10,759 bases of DNA from Prevotellaceae bacterium (GTDB lineage Bacteria > Bacteroidota > Bacteroidia > Bacteroidales > Bacteroidaceae): the NCBI GenBank assembly GCA_022508685.1, contig JAFLUS010000036.1:1-10759 (forward strand), read 5' to 3'. The notes beneath the pieces were generated by a model. It made no database searches. It saw only the letters and a program-made list of their open reading frames with translations, and was not told where the DNA came from. Position numbers and translations under genes: made by a program. Shown here piece by piece: positions 1 through 7,244 of the stretch (its first letter is position 1; the number at the start of each line of letters is the position of its first letter).

Positions 1-7
1 ACAAATG

Positions 8-47
8 AAAAAAGCCACACTCTTTCGCAGTGGAAAGAGTGTGGCTT
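8..47 (-). terminator. Rho-independent terminator after rplQ
   Basis: On the minus strand a perfect 15-bp stem (arms 33..47 and 12..26) encloses a 6-nt loop at 27..32. It runs into a U tract: the forward strand is all A at 8..13. It begins 22 nt after the rplQ stop, so it marks the 3' end of the operon. The plus-strand reading has no T run after the stem, so it should act only on leftward transcription. The stem is GC-containing and has no mismatch, which makes this a confident call. Confidence 0.95.
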
Positions 48-69
48 CGAGTAATAAAGAAGGTGGTTT

Positions 70-579
70 TTATTCTGCAGCAGTTTCTTCTGCCGGAGCC
101 TCTGCGGGTGCTTCGGCTGGTGCTTCGGTTGCCGGAGCCGCAGCAGGTGCTTCTGCCTTGGGAGCAGACGACTTGCGTGAACGGCGCGTGCGAGCCTTCT
201 TCTCGGTCTTTGCCATGTTCTCATCGAAGTCTACGAGTTCGATGAATGCCATGTCGGCTGCGTCGTTGGGACGCTTACCGAGTTTGATGATGCGCGTGTA
301 GCCACCGGGACGGTCTGCCACTTTCTGGGCAACTTCGCCGAAGAGTTCGGTGATGGCGTATTTGTTCTGCAGGTAACTGAATACGACGCGGCGCGATGCG
401 GTTGTGTCTTGCTTTGACTTTGTAATCAGAGGCTCAACATATTTGCGCAGTGCCTTTGCCTTGGGGAGGGTCGTCGTAATTCGCTTGTGCATAATCAACG
501 AGATGGCCATGTTGGCGAGCATCGCCGAACGGTGGGATGCGGTACGACCCAGATGATTGAATTTCTTATTGTGTCTCAT
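70..579 (-). CDS. rplQ: 50S ribosomal protein L17 with extended C-terminal tail
   Basis: L17 is a large-subunit protein near the peptide exit tunnel. The N-terminus [17 protein letters not shown] and the motif RPGGYTR (residues 90-96) are family hallmarks. The conserved core ends near residue 120. After it come a basic stretch (about 124-137, rich in R and K) and a low-complexity tail of Ala, Pro and Glu (about 138-169) with repeated EAPA units. The total of 169 aa compares with about 127 in E. coli; tails of this sort are, as I recall, usual in Bacteroidales. The ATG lies 4 nt after the rpoA stop, so translation is probably coupled, and the gene is last in the operon, before the terminator. 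The tail is probably disordered. Confidence 0.98.
   Translation of the reverse strand: MRHNKKFNHLGRTASHRSAMLANMAISLIMHKRITTTLPKAKALRKYVEPLITKSKQDTTASRRVVFSYLQNKYAITELFGEVAQKVADRPGGYTRIIKLGKRPNDAADMAFIELVDFDENMAKTEKKARTRRSRKSSAPKAEAPAAAPATEAPAEAPAEAPAEETAAE
75..170 (-). repeat. Low-complexity Ala/Pro/Glu repeat coding the L17 tail
   Basis: Short imperfect repeats of GGTGCTTCGGCT type on the plus strand (roughly 108-160) encode tandem APAE/EAPA units at the end of L17. The reading frame is kept throughout. Such tracts can gain or lose units by slippage, so length may vary between strains. The plus-strand reading also gives an open frame rich in GAS repeats, which is a shadow of this tract. Confidence 0.7.
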
Positions 580-583
580 CGCT

Positions 584-1576
584 TTAATCTTTGTCTAATT
601 TATACTTCGAAATATCTGTTCCGAACTGCAGGTTCAAACTTTCTAACAAGTCGTCAAGTTCTGTGAGTGACTTCTTACCGAAGTTGCGGAACTTGAGCAG
701 GTCTGTCTTGTTGAATTGTACCAAATCGCCGAGGGTTTCTACGTCGGCTGCCTTCAGGCAGTTGAGGGCGCGGACGGAGAGGTTCATGTCGACGAGTTTG
801 GTCTTGAGCAACTGGCGCATACGCAGTACTTCTTCATCGAATTCTTCGTTGCCGTCGAAGTCGTTGTTTTCGAGGGTAATCTTCTCGTCGGAGAAGAGCA
901 TGAAGTGGTAGATGAGGATTTTGGCTGCCTCCTTGAGGGCGTCCTTGGGATGGATAGAACCGTCGGTGGAGATTTCAAGTACCAACTTTTCGTAGTCGGT
1001 TTTCTGCTGCACGCGATAGTTCTCTACTGCGAACTTGACGTTGCGGATGGGGGTATAGATAGAATCGATGGCCAACTGATTGATTTCGCGACAATATTCG
1101 CGGTTTTCGTCAGCGGGGACGTAGCCACGTCCTTTGTTGATGGTCAGTTCTATCTCCATCGTTGCGTGTGGATCTAAATGACAAATCACCAAATCCGGGT
1201 TTAACACTCCAAATCCATTGAGATACTTGTTGATATCTCCTGCTTTGAACTCGGTTGAATTCTCAATAGTCAGCGACACTTTTTCTGTCTCAGTGTCGTC
1301 GACTGTTTGCTTGAATCGAACTTGCTTCAGATTCAAGATAATGTTGGTGACGTCTTCCTTCACTCCGGGTATGGTGGAGAATTCGTGCTCAACACCGGCT
1401 ATGCGGACAGTGTTGATGGCGAAACCTTCGAGGGAGGAGAGAAGGATGCGGCGCAGTGCATTGCCAACGGTGATTCCGAAGCCGGGTTCCAAGGGACGGA
1501 ACTCGAACTTGCCGAACGAATCGTTGGCTTCCAACATTATGACTTTTTCTGGTTTCTGAAATGCTAATACCGCCAT
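584..1576 (-). CDS. rpoA: DNA-directed RNA polymerase subunit alpha
   Basis: Alpha dimerises to start RNA polymerase assembly and contacts promoter UP elements and activators. At 330 aa the length is typical. The N-terminal domain (about 1-235) carries the assembly motif [14 protein letters not shown] at 41-54, with R42/R43 matching E. coli R44/R45. An acidic linker at about 236-250 (rich in N, D, E) leads to the C-terminal domain. There [10 protein letters not shown] at 266-275 holds R269, equivalent to E. coli R265 that binds the minor groove, and [16 protein letters not shown] supplies the second helix-hairpin-helix part. The start ATG is 8 nt after the rpsD stop, preceded by an AT-rich stretch without an SD. 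Order rpsD-rpoA-rplQ is the normal alpha-operon end. Confidence 0.99.
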   Translation of the reverse strand: MAVLAFQKPEKVIMLEANDSFGKFEFRPLEPGFGITVGNALRRILLSSLEGFAINTVRIAGVEHEFSTIPGVKEDVTNIILNLKQVRFKQTVDDTETEKVSLTIENSTEFKAGDINKYLNGFGVLNPDLVICHLDPHATMEIELTINKGRGYVPADENREYCREINQLAIDSIYTPIRNVKFAVENYRVQQKTDYEKLVLEISTDGSIHPKDALKEAAKILIYHFMLFSDEKITLENNDFDGNEEFDEEVLRMRQLLKTKLVDMNLSVRALNCLKAADVETLGDLVQFNKTDLLKFRNFGKKSLTELDDLLESLNLQFGTDISKYKLDKD

Positions 1577-1584
1577 TGTTAATT

Positions 1585-2190
1585 TTATTTAGAGTACAAC
1601 TCGACAATCATCTGCTCTTTAATATTCTCTGGAATGTCTGCACGCTCGGGCAAGTGGAGCAGTTTTCCACCTTTCGAAGTTTCGTCCCACTCAATCCATG
1701 GATATTTGCTGTGGTTGAATCCTGCCAGCGAGGCAGCAATGACTTCGAGCGACTTGGCTTTTTCGCGTACAGCGACAAGTTGGCCGGGCTTTACAGAATA
1801 GGAGGGAATGTTGACAACTTGGCCGTCGACAGTGATGTGCTTGTGGCTTACCAACTGACGGGCTGCAGCGCGTGTGGGCGCGATGCCGAGACGGTATACG
1901 ACGTTGTCGAGACGTGCTTCGAGCAACTGCAACAGGATTTCACCTGTCACACCTGTCTTTGCTGATGCCTTCTCAAAGAGGTTGCGGAACTGGCGTTCCA
2001 ATACGCCATAGGTGTATTTTGCCTTTTGCTTTTCGGCAAGCATCAATCCATATTCTGATGTCTTCTTGCGACGGTTATTGCCGTGCTGACCTGCCGGATA
2101 GTTGCGCTTTGAAAGAACTTTGTCCGGTCCAAAAATTGCTTCGCCGAAACGACGCGAAATTCGAGACTTGGGGCCAATATATCTAGCCAT
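1585..2190 (-). CDS. rpsD: 30S ribosomal protein S4
   Basis: S4 nucleates assembly of the 30S 5' domain by binding 16S rRNA and is a classic autoregulator in other bacteria. The start [17 protein letters not shown] and the S4 RNA-binding domain (about 91-155, with [20 protein letters not shown] from 93) identify it. Length is 201 aa, against 206 in E. coli. The N-terminal region lacks the Cys cluster of zinc-binding S4 proteins, so this is the zinc-free type. The start ATG follows an unusually long 104-nt gap after rpsK that can fold strongly (see 2209..2283). No SD is visible; an AT-rich stretch precedes the ATG. Confidence 0.99.
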   Translation of the reverse strand: MARYIGPKSRISRRFGEAIFGPDKVLSKRNYPAGQHGNNRRKKTSEYGLMLAEKQKAKYTYGVLERQFRNLFEKASAKTGVTGEILLQLLEARLDNVVYRLGIAPTRAAARQLVSHKHITVDGQVVNIPSYSVKPGQLVAVREKAKSLEVIAASLAGFNHSKYPWIEWDETSKGGKLLHLPERADIPENIKEQMIVELYSK

Positions 2191-2208
2191 ATCAATTTCT
2201 AATTTTGT

Positions 2209-2283
2209 GGCATTGACGCTACATTGCAGCCGCGACTGCAGAAAGGAAAGATACAGTCAATATAAATAATGTGCGAAAATGCC
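2209..2283 (-). promoter_or_regulatory. Putative structured RNA leader upstream of rpsD (S4)
   Basis: Read as minus-strand RNA, 2278..2283 (GGCAUU) pairs with 2209..2214 (AAUGCC). After a 2x2 internal loop CGC pairs with GCG. After one bulged A, ACAUU pairs with AAUGU. That gives about 14 bp in an interrupted helix. Inside it, 2225..2240 forms a hairpin, UGCAGU and GCUGCA around CGCG with one U-G pair. Competing pairs also exist (AUUGAC with GUCAAU, GACUG with CAGUC). The structure ends about 18 nt before the rpsD ATG. S4 represses its own mRNA through leader structures in E. coli and Bacillus, so a similar role here is plausible but inferred. Pairing was found by eye with no energy calculation. 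Confidence 0.5.
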
Positions 2284-2294
2284 GTTATAAACAT

Positions 2295-2684
2295 TTATAC
2301 TCTTCTTCTCTTGGGAGGACGACATCCGTTGTGGGGAAGCGGAGTAACGTCAACGATTTCCGTCACTTCAATTCCTGCACCGTGTACACCACGGATTGCT
2401 GCTTCGCGACCATTGCCCGGACCTTTTACATATGCCGTAACTTTACGCAATCCGAGGTCGAAAGCCACTTTCGCACAATCCTGCGCTGCCATCTGGGCTG
2501 CATAGGGGGTGTTCTTCTTGGAGCCGCGGAAACCCATCTTGCCTGCAGAAGACCATGAAATTGCCTGACCTTCGCTGTTTGCCAAAGTAACAATGATATT
2601 GTTGAACGACGAATGAACATGGAGTTGTCCCTGCGCACTAACCTTGACATTTCTCTTCCTTGCAGAAGTTGTTTTCTTTGCCAT
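2295..2684 (-). CDS. rpsK: 30S ribosomal protein S11
   Basis: S11 sits on the 30S platform near the mRNA exit and binds 16S rRNA with S7 and S18. The 129-aa product has the family core ([31 protein letters not shown]) and the ending [13 protein letters not shown]. Asn119 in PHNG matches the Asn-Gly site known to become isoaspartate in E. coli S11. I chose the ATG at 2684 ([10 protein letters not shown]) because the frame upstream begins at a TTG that would add MLY, which S11 proteins lack. The start lies 12 nt after the rpsM stop with no SD. The next gene, rpsD, follows only after a 104-nt gap. Confidence 0.98.
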   Translation of the reverse strand: MAKKTTSARKRNVKVSAQGQLHVHSSFNNIIVTLANSEGQAISWSSAGKMGFRGSKKNTPYAAQMAAQDCAKVAFDLGLRKVTAYVKGPGNGREAAIRGVHGAGIEVTEIVDVTPLPHNGCRPPKRRRV

Positions 2685-2696
2685 ATACAACAATTA

Positions 2697-3077
2697 TTAT
2701 TTAGTAGCCTTTTTCTTATTTGCAACTGTCTTCTTCTTTCCCTTACGTGTACGGGCGTTGTTCTTGGTGCTTTGTCCGCGAACGGGAAGACCTAAACGGT
2801 GACGGATGCCACGATAGCAGCCAATGTCCATCAATCGCTTGATGTTGAGTTGGATTTCAGAGCGGAGGTCACCTTCTACCTTGTATTCGGCGCCGATGAC
2901 TTCACGAATCTTTCCGGCTTGCTCGTCGGTCCAGTCTTTTACTTTAATGTCTTTATCTACGCCGGCTTTTTCCAAAATCTTACCAGCGCTGCTGCGTCCG
3001 ATACCAAAGATGTAGGTCAACGCAATTTCACCTCGCTTGTTCTGTGGGAGGTCTACACCAACAATTCTTATTGCCAT
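2697..3077 (-). CDS. rpsM: 30S ribosomal protein S13
   Basis: S13 lies at the 30S head, forms the intersubunit bridge to L5 and touches P-site tRNA with its tail. The start [11 protein letters not shown], the helix-two-turn-helix portion (residues about 15-60, [15 protein letters not shown]) and the signature [14 protein letters not shown] identify it. Length is 126 aa. The C-terminal tail is very basic ([15 protein letters not shown]), a little longer than the E. coli tail. The gene begins 29 nt after rpmJ, too little space for an E. coli type alpha-operon pseudoknot at this gene. No SD is visible. Confidence 0.98.
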   Translation of the reverse strand: MAIRIVGVDLPQNKRGEIALTYIFGIGRSSAGKILEKAGVDKDIKVKDWTDEQAGKIREVIGAEYKVEGDLRSEIQLNIKRLMDIGCYRGIRHRLGLPVRGQSTKNNARTRKGKKKTVANKKKATK

Positions 3078-3106
3078 ATCTTAATGTATATTTAATCTAC
3101 AAAGAA

Positions 3107-3223
3107 TCATCCCTGACGAGTCTTGAATTTCGGGTTCTTCTTATTAATTACAAACAGACGTCCTTTACGTCTCACGATAACGCAATCTGGTGTACGTTTT
3201 TTCAATGATGCTCTTGTTTTCAT
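3107..3223 (-). CDS. rpmJ: 50S ribosomal protein L36 (zinc-free type)
   Basis: I translated this 38-aa gene directly: it starts [14 protein letters not shown] and ends NPKFKTRQG, and stops at TGA (3107..3109). L36 is the smallest large-subunit protein and binds 23S rRNA domains II, V and VI. Aligned to E. coli L36 (same length), the four zinc ligands C11, C14, C27 and H33 appear here as T11, C14, N27 and F33. Only one Cys remains, so zinc cannot be bound in the usual way. The position between infA and rpsM is canonical. It follows infA after 66 nt of AT-rich sequence with two small hairpins. Confidence 0.96.
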   Translation of the reverse strand: MKTRASLKKRTPDCVIVRRKGRLFVINKKNPKFKTRQG

Positions 3224-3239
3224 ATTTGTTGAGTTTTGT

Positions 3240-3274
3240 TTTCGATTACGAAATGGACTTTAGTTTTGCCTAAA
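3240..3274 (-). other. Two tandem small hairpins in the infA-rpmJ gap
   Basis: The gap at 3224..3289 can form UUUAG/CUAAA (arms 3270..3274 and 3259..3263, loop 6 nt) followed by UUUCG/CGAAA (arms 3249..3253 and 3240..3244, loop 4 nt). Each has only 5 bp and is mostly A-U, so chance is a real possibility. No U tract follows either one, so they are not terminators. I see no convincing promoter here. Confidence 0.25.
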
Positions 3275-3289
3275 TGCTGCCAAATGACA

Positions 3290-3508
3290 TTATTTGTAGC
3301 GAAAGACTATGCGTCCTTTTGATAAATCGTATGGAGACATTTCTACGCGGATTTTATCTCCGGGGAGAATCTTAATGTAGTGCATCCGCATCTTGCCTGA
3401 GATATGTGCGATAATCTCGTGGCCATTCTCCAATTCTACTCGAAACATTGCATTTGACAACGCTTCTACGATTGTGCCGTCTTGCTCTATTGCTGACTGT
3501 TTTGCCAT
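3290..3508 (-). CDS. infA: Translation initiation factor IF-1
   Basis: IF-1 binds the 30S A site during initiation and helps IF-2 and IF-3 select the initiator tRNA. The 72-aa protein is a single S1-like OB fold: [16 protein letters not shown], then [26 protein letters not shown], then the conserved ending [12 protein letters not shown]. The length matches most bacterial IF-1 proteins. It starts 2 nt after the map stop (TGA-AT-ATG), so its translation is likely coupled to map. The order map-infA-rpmJ is common in Gram-positive bacteria and Bacteroidota. Confidence 0.98.
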   Translation of the reverse strand: MAKQSAIEQDGTIVEALSNAMFRVELENGHEIIAHISGKMRMHYIKILPGDKIRVEMSPYDLSKGRIVFRYK

Positions 3509-3510
3509 AT

Positions 3511-4308
3511 TCAGATAAATTGTTCTCCTAATACTTTTTCTATCTCTTCGAACGAGGACAGGATGTCGGCCTTGCCTTTACGAACGCAGATGGAGTGTTC
3601 ATAATGTGCTGCGGGGGTGCGGTCACGGGTGACTATTCCCCATTGGTCCTGCTGCATGTAGATGGCTCGCTTTCCCATCGCAATCATCGGTTCTATCGCT
3701 ATGCACAGACCGTCTTTCAGCACTTTTCCACTACCTCGGCGACCATAATTCGGCACTTGCGGTTCTTCATGCATGTCCTTCCCGACGCCATGTCCGACAA
3801 ATTCCCTTACCACATCATAGCCATTGGCTTCGCAATGTTGTTGAATGGCATTGGAGATGTCTCCTATACGATTTCCTGCTACGGCCTGTTCTATCCCTTT
3901 GTAGAGGGCTTCCTTCGTGGTTCGGAGCAACTGACGAACTTCGTCAGAGATTTCACCAACAGGGAAGGTATAGCATGAATCTCCGCAGAAACCATTCAGA
4001 CGAGTTCCGCAATCTATCGACACGATATCACCATCTTTCAGCGGAATGTCGTTGGGTATGCCGTGAACGACTTGTTCATTGACCGAAGTGCAGATACTGG
4101 CAGGAAACGGAATGCCTTTGTGATTAGGAAAACCCTTAAATGTCGGTTCCGCACCATGGTCACGGATAAACTCCTCGGCAACGGCATCAAGTTGTTTGGT
4201 GGTAACACCGGGTTTAATCAACTTTGCCAATTCTGCCAATGTCTGACCTATCAGCAGATTTGCCTTACGCAGGAGTTCAACTTCGTCGTCGGTCTTGAGA
4301 TATATCAT
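3511..4308 (-). CDS. map: Methionine aminopeptidase, type I
   Basis: The enzyme removes the initiator Met from new proteins when the second residue is small. With the ATG at 4308 the protein is 265 aa, a type I form without an N-terminal extension. The five metal ligands are visible: D99 (SIDCG), D110 (CGD), H173 (VGHGVG), E206 (AIEPM) and E237 (HYEHS). The substrate-binding His is H82 (VVHGIP). An in-frame TTG at 4320 would overlap the secY stop by 4 nt and add four residues, but [13 protein letters not shown] is the usual Bacteroidales start. The start lies 8 nt after secY, with no SD. The neighbourhood fits its role at the ribosome exit. Confidence 0.97.
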   Translation of the reverse strand: MIYLKTDDEVELLRKANLLIGQTLAELAKLIKPGVTTKQLDAVAEEFIRDHGAEPTFKGFPNHKGIPFPASICTSVNEQVVHGIPNDIPLKDGDIVSIDCGTRLNGFCGDSCYTFPVGEISDEVRQLLRTTKEALYKGIEQAVAGNRIGDISNAIQQHCEANGYDVVREFVGHGVGKDMHEEPQVPNYGRRGSGKVLKDGLCIAIEPMIAMGKRAIYMQQDQWGIVTRDRTPAAHYEHSICVRKGKADILSSFEEIEKVLGEQFI

Positions 4309-4316
4309 CGTCAATT

Positions 4317-5684
4317 TCAATAGGCAGCATGAGCACCACGTATGCGACCTGTATCCAACAGACCGTCATAGTGTCTCATCAGCAGATGGCTTTCAATCTG
4401 TTGGAGTGTATCGAGCACAACACCAACAAGAATCAGCAGAGATGTTCCTCCAAAGAATTGCGCAAACTCACGCTGTACGCCAAAGAGGCTGGCAAATGCC
4501 GGCATGATGGCGATGAACGCGAGGAAGAGCGAACCCGGAAGTGTGATACGGGACATAATCTTGTCGAGGAAATCTGCTGTATTCTTTCCGGGCTTAACAC
4601 CTGGAATGAAGCCATTGTTCCGCTTCATATCTTCAGCCATTTGCGTCGGATTGATTGTGATGGCTGTGTAAAGATAGGTGAAGAGGATGATGAGAATCGC
4701 AAAAATCAGGTTGTACACCCAACTCGTATTGTCTACCAACTGACTCATCACGGGGCCAATCTTACCACCTGCAACATATCCGGCAATCGTGATGGGGATA
4801 AACATGATTGCTTGCGCAAAAATGATTGGCATCACATTAGCCGCATAAGGCTTCAGGGGGATGTACTGGCGAGCACCACCATATTGACGGTTGCCGACAA
4901 CACGTTTTGCATATTGTACCGGCACGCGACGCGTTCCCTGTACGAGCAGAATGGCTGCTGCAATCACAGCGAGCAATACGACGATTTCGACGAGGAATAC
5001 AACCAATCCGCCTTGACCGGGAGATGAGAATTTCGTGGTCAGTTCTTGGAAGAACGCTTGAGGCAAACGCGCAATGATACCAATCATAATGATAAGCGAT
5101 ACACCATTGCCGATACCTTTATCCGTAATTCTTTCGCCAAGCCACAAAATGAACATACTTCCGGCAGCCAGAATGATGGTTGCAGTCACCATGAACCGCC
5201 AACCTTGCAAACTGTCATACACGGCAGCACCATTGGTCTGCATATTCAAGTTAATCAGGTAGGAAGGCGCCTGCAAGAGCAGAATGAGTACGGTCAGATA
5301 GCGAGTATACTGGTTCATCTTACGACGACCACTCTCACCTTCTCTCTGCATTTTTTGGAAATAAGGAACTGCGATACCCAACAACTGCATCACAATCGAT
5401 GCGGAGATGTAAGGCATGATTCCCAATGCAAAGATTGAAGCCTGAGAGAAAGCACCACCTGAGAACATATCAAGCAAAGACATCAAACCTTCTTTTGTCT
5501 GATTTTGCAGACCTTGAAGACCGGCTCTGTCAATGCCCGGGAGCACGATGTATGATCCCAAGCGATAGACAGCCACAAACATAATGGTAATGAGGAGGCG
5601 ATTACGCAGTTCCTCAATGTTCCATATGTTGGTCAATGTCTTTACTAACTTGATATTCTTAAGTTTGTTCATTGCTTTTCCCAT
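4317..5684 (-). CDS. secY: Protein translocase subunit SecY
   Basis: SecY is the membrane channel of the Sec translocon, for secretion and membrane-protein insertion. The 455-aa sequence shows ten hydrophobic segments, the first at about 29-49 and the last at about 410-428. The plug region (GLMSLLDMFSGGAFS, 66-80) is typical. Cytoplasmic loop C4 (GTRRVPVQYAKRVVG, 250-264) and loop C5 (GFIPGVKPG) are conserved. E. coli Arg357 in C5 is Lys364 here. Two starts are possible: ATG at 5684, 4 nt after the rplO stop, or ATG at 5672 four codons in (451 aa). I kept the first. A two-codon AUG-UAA overlaps the rplO stop just upstream. It lies between rplO and map with no adk. Confidence 0.97.
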   Translation of the reverse strand: MGKAMNKLKNIKLVKTLTNIWNIEELRNRLLITIMFVAVYRLGSYIVLPGIDRAGLQGLQNQTKEGLMSLLDMFSGGAFSQASIFALGIMPYISASIVMQLLGIAVPYFQKMQREGESGRRKMNQYTRYLTVLILLLQAPSYLINLNMQTNGAAVYDSLQGWRFMVTATIILAAGSMFILWLGERITDKGIGNGVSLIIMIGIIARLPQAFFQELTTKFSSPGQGGLVVFLVEIVVLLAVIAAAILLVQGTRRVPVQYAKRVVGNRQYGGARQYIPLKPYAANVMPIIFAQAIMFIPITIAGYVAGGKIGPVMSQLVDNTSWVYNLIFAILIILFTYLYTAITINPTQMAEDMKRNNGFIPGVKPGKNTADFLDKIMSRITLPGSLFLAFIAIMPAFASLFGVQREFAQFFGGTSLLILVGVVLDTLQQIESHLLMRHYDGLLDTGRIRGAHAAY

Positions 5685-5688
5685 TACA

Positions 5689-6135
5689 TTAAAGTTTTAC
5701 AATGTTTCCACCTTTTTCGGTAATAATAGCCTCTGCTTTCTTTGAGAACGCATTTGCTTCAACATCAACTTTAGATGTAAGTTCACCTTTTGCAAGAATC
5801 TTGACGAGTTGCTTCTTGTTGATAAAACCTGCAGCGATCAAATCTTCGATGCTTACTTTCGTCAGTCCTTTATCATCAACCAATTTCTGAATCGTACTCA
5901 AATTGATGGCCTTATATTCTACGCGGTTAATGTTCTTAAAGCCAAATTTTGGCACGCGACGTTGCAAGGGCATTTGACCACCTTCAAATCCAATTTTCTT
6001 CTTGTAACCAGATCTTGCTTTGGCACCCTTGTGTCCACGGGTTGAGGTACGTCCCTTTCCGGAACCATATCCACGTCCCACTCGCTTGCTATTATGCGTA
6101 GAACCCTCGGCTGGTTTTAAGTTATATAATTCCAT
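5689..6135 (-). CDS. rplO: 50S ribosomal protein L15
   Basis: L15 is a late-assembling large-subunit protein with a long extended arm buried in 23S rRNA. The 148-aa sequence begins MELYNLKPAEGSTHNSKRVG. The Gly/Lys/Arg-rich arm (about 17-45) contains GRGYGSGKGRTSTRGHKG, followed by FEGGQMPLQRRVPKFGF, both L15 hallmarks. The C-terminal globular part ends AEAIITEKGGNIVKL. It starts 45 nt after the rpmD stop, an AT-rich gap with no SD and no strong structure. secY follows at 4 nt. Confidence 0.98.
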   Translation of the reverse strand: MELYNLKPAEGSTHNSKRVGRGYGSGKGRTSTRGHKGAKARSGYKKKIGFEGGQMPLQRRVPKFGFKNINRVEYKAINLSTIQKLVDDKGLTKVSIEDLIAAGFINKKQLVKILAKGELTSKVDVEANAFSKKAEAIITEKGGNIVKL

Positions 6136-6180
6136 TATTTCGAGTTTTATACGTTAGTATTTAATGATTATTACCAATTC

Positions 6181-6357
6181 TTAGTCGACGATTTCGACAA
6201 GATGTTGTACTTTACGAATCATACCACGCAATGAAGGAGAATCTTCATGTTCAACGACATTACTAATGCGGTGCAATCCGAGAGCATCCAATGTTCTCTT
6301 TTGATCGATTGGACGATTGTTACGGCTCTTTACTTGCTTAATCTTAATTGTTGCCAT
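6181..6357 (-). CDS. rpmD: 50S ribosomal protein L30
   Basis: I translated this 58-aa gene directly; it starts MATIKIKQVKSRNNRP and ends RKVQHLVEIVD. L30 is a small ferredoxin-like-fold protein of the large subunit, near the 5S rRNA region. The pattern KIKQVKS then a L-GL-R--- (ALGLHRISN) and GMIRKV-HLVE is the bacterial L30 signature, and the length of about 58-60 aa is normal. It sits in its canonical place between rpsE and rplO. Its start has a strong SD (6365..6371), rare in this window. The start is 12 nt after rpsE. Confidence 0.97.
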   Translation of the reverse strand: MATIKIKQVKSRNNRPIDQKRTLDALGLHRISNVVEHEDSPSLRGMIRKVQHLVEIVD

Positions 6358-6364
6358 GTCAATT

Positions 6365-6371
6365 CCTCCTT
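6365..6371 (-). promoter_or_regulatory. Strong Shine-Dalgarno for rpmD
   Basis: The minus strand reads AAGGAGG here, 7 nt before the rpmD ATG. It partly overlaps the TAA stop of rpsE. This is a full match to the usual anti-SD of 16S rRNA. Most starts in this window have only AT-rich leaders, so a perfect SD stands out. Confidence 0.85.
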
Positions 6372-6879
6372 ATCCTCTAAATACTTTTGTCAAACTAACA
6401 CCACGGTTCTGTGCCACGGTCTTGGGGTCACGCATATTTGCGAGGGCTTCGATGGTTGCCTTTACCAAATTGTGAGGGTTAGATGATCCTTTGGATTTAG
6501 CCAACACGTCGGTTACGCCTGCGCTTTCAAATACAGCACGCATAGCACCACCGGCCACTACACCAGTACCGGCAGATGCTGGCATGATGAGTACGCGGGC
6601 ACCGCCAAACTTGGCTTCTGCTTCGTGGGGAACAGTTCCCTTCAGAACTGGAACCTTAACCAGATTCTTCTTGGCAGCCTCTACACCTTTAGCGATTGCA
6701 GCGGTAACTTCACCTGCTTTGCCAAGACCATAACCGATAACGCCATCACCGTTACCAACTACTACAATGGCAGCGAAAGTGAACGTTCTACCACCCTTTG
6801 TAACCTTGGTAACACGATTAATAGCCACTAACCGATCTTTCAGTTCGATATCGTTTCCTATTTTAACTCTATTAACCAT
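6370..6879 (-). CDS. rpsE: 30S ribosomal protein S5
   Basis: S5 sits at the mRNA entry side of the 30S subunit and affects decoding accuracy and mRNA unwinding. The 169-aa product has the N-terminal S5 double-stranded-RNA-binding-like domain (about 10-75, with [17 protein letters not shown] and [15 protein letters not shown]) and the C-terminal domain (about 80-160, with [21 protein letters not shown]). Spectinomycin-resistance sites lie in the region around TKGGR in other bacteria; no change is obvious here. It starts 6 nt after the rplR stop, with only a weak AAAGA before the ATG. rpmD follows at 12 nt. Confidence 0.98.
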   Translation of the reverse strand: MVNRVKIGNDIELKDRLVAINRVTKVTKGGRTFTFAAIVVVGNGDGVIGYGLGKAGEVTAAIAKGVEAAKKNLVKVPVLKGTVPHEAEAKFGGARVLIMPASAGTGVVAGGAMRAVFESAGVTDVLAKSKGSSNPHNLVKATIEALANMRDPKTVAQNRGVSLTKVFRG

Positions 6880-6885
6880 AATTCT

Positions 6886-7227
6886 TTAAAATTTAAGTCC
6901 GGCGTTACGGGCAGCATCTGCCACCGCTTTAATTCTACCATGATAAAGGTAACCGTTACGGTCGAACACTACGGTTGTGATACCTGCTTCGATTGCCTTT
7001 TTCGCAATAAGTTCACCAACTTTTGCAGCCTGTTCTGTTTTATTGCATTTTTCCAAACCAAGCGAAGATGCAGCAACAAGGGTCTTGTGCTCATCGTCGT
7101 TAACTACTTGAACGTAAATCTGCTTGTTGCTTCTGAAAACAGACATACGTGGCCGCTCAGCAGTACCGGAAATCTTATTACGTACTCTATATTTAATCTT
7201 GAGACGTCTTTCTGCTTTTGTTATCAT
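6886..7227 (-). CDS. rplR: 50S ribosomal protein L18
   Basis: L18 binds 5S rRNA together with L5 and L25-type proteins and helps join it to the large subunit. The 113-aa sequence starts [19 protein letters not shown], a basic N-terminal arm, then [23 protein letters not shown], typical of the family, and ends [26 protein letters not shown]. Length is normal. It starts 17 nt after rplF without a clear SD and is followed 6 nt later by rpsE. Order rplF-rplR-rpsE is the standard spc layout. Confidence 0.98.
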   Translation of the reverse strand: MITKAERRLKIKYRVRNKISGTAERPRMSVFRSNKQIYVQVVNDDEHKTLVAASSLGLEKCNKTEQAAKVGELIAKKAIEAGITTVVFDRNGYLYHGRIKAVADAARNAGLKF

Positions 7228-7244
7228 ACTCGTACAATGTTTAA

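Noticed and set aside
5..301. Plus-strand open frame with GAS repeats opposite the end of rplQ
   Set aside because: It is the antisense shadow of the repetitive L17 tail and begins inside the terminator; no ribosome-binding signal or family resemblance.
716..1177. 153-residue plus-strand open frame opposite rpoA
   Set aside because: Antisense shadow of a highly conserved gene; no start signal and no recognisable domain.
2240..2270. Possible Bacteroides-type internal promoter (TAnnTTTG) in the rpsK-rpsD gap
   Set aside because: The best -7-like match (TATATTGA) is imperfect and has no good -33 TTTG at the right distance.
3525..3529. AGGAG on the minus strand upstream of infA as a possible SD
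   Set aside because: It is 16 nt from the infA ATG, too far for a normal SD, and lies within map codons.
4329..5027. 232-residue plus-strand open frame opposite secY
   Set aside because: Long, but its composition (many His, Thr, Asn, Cys) is what antisense of a membrane protein gives, and secY on the minus strand is certain.
6136..6180. 45-nt rpmD-rplO gap as a regulatory site
   Set aside because: Only a 4-bp AUAC/GUAU hairpin can be drawn; it looks like ordinary AT-rich spacer.
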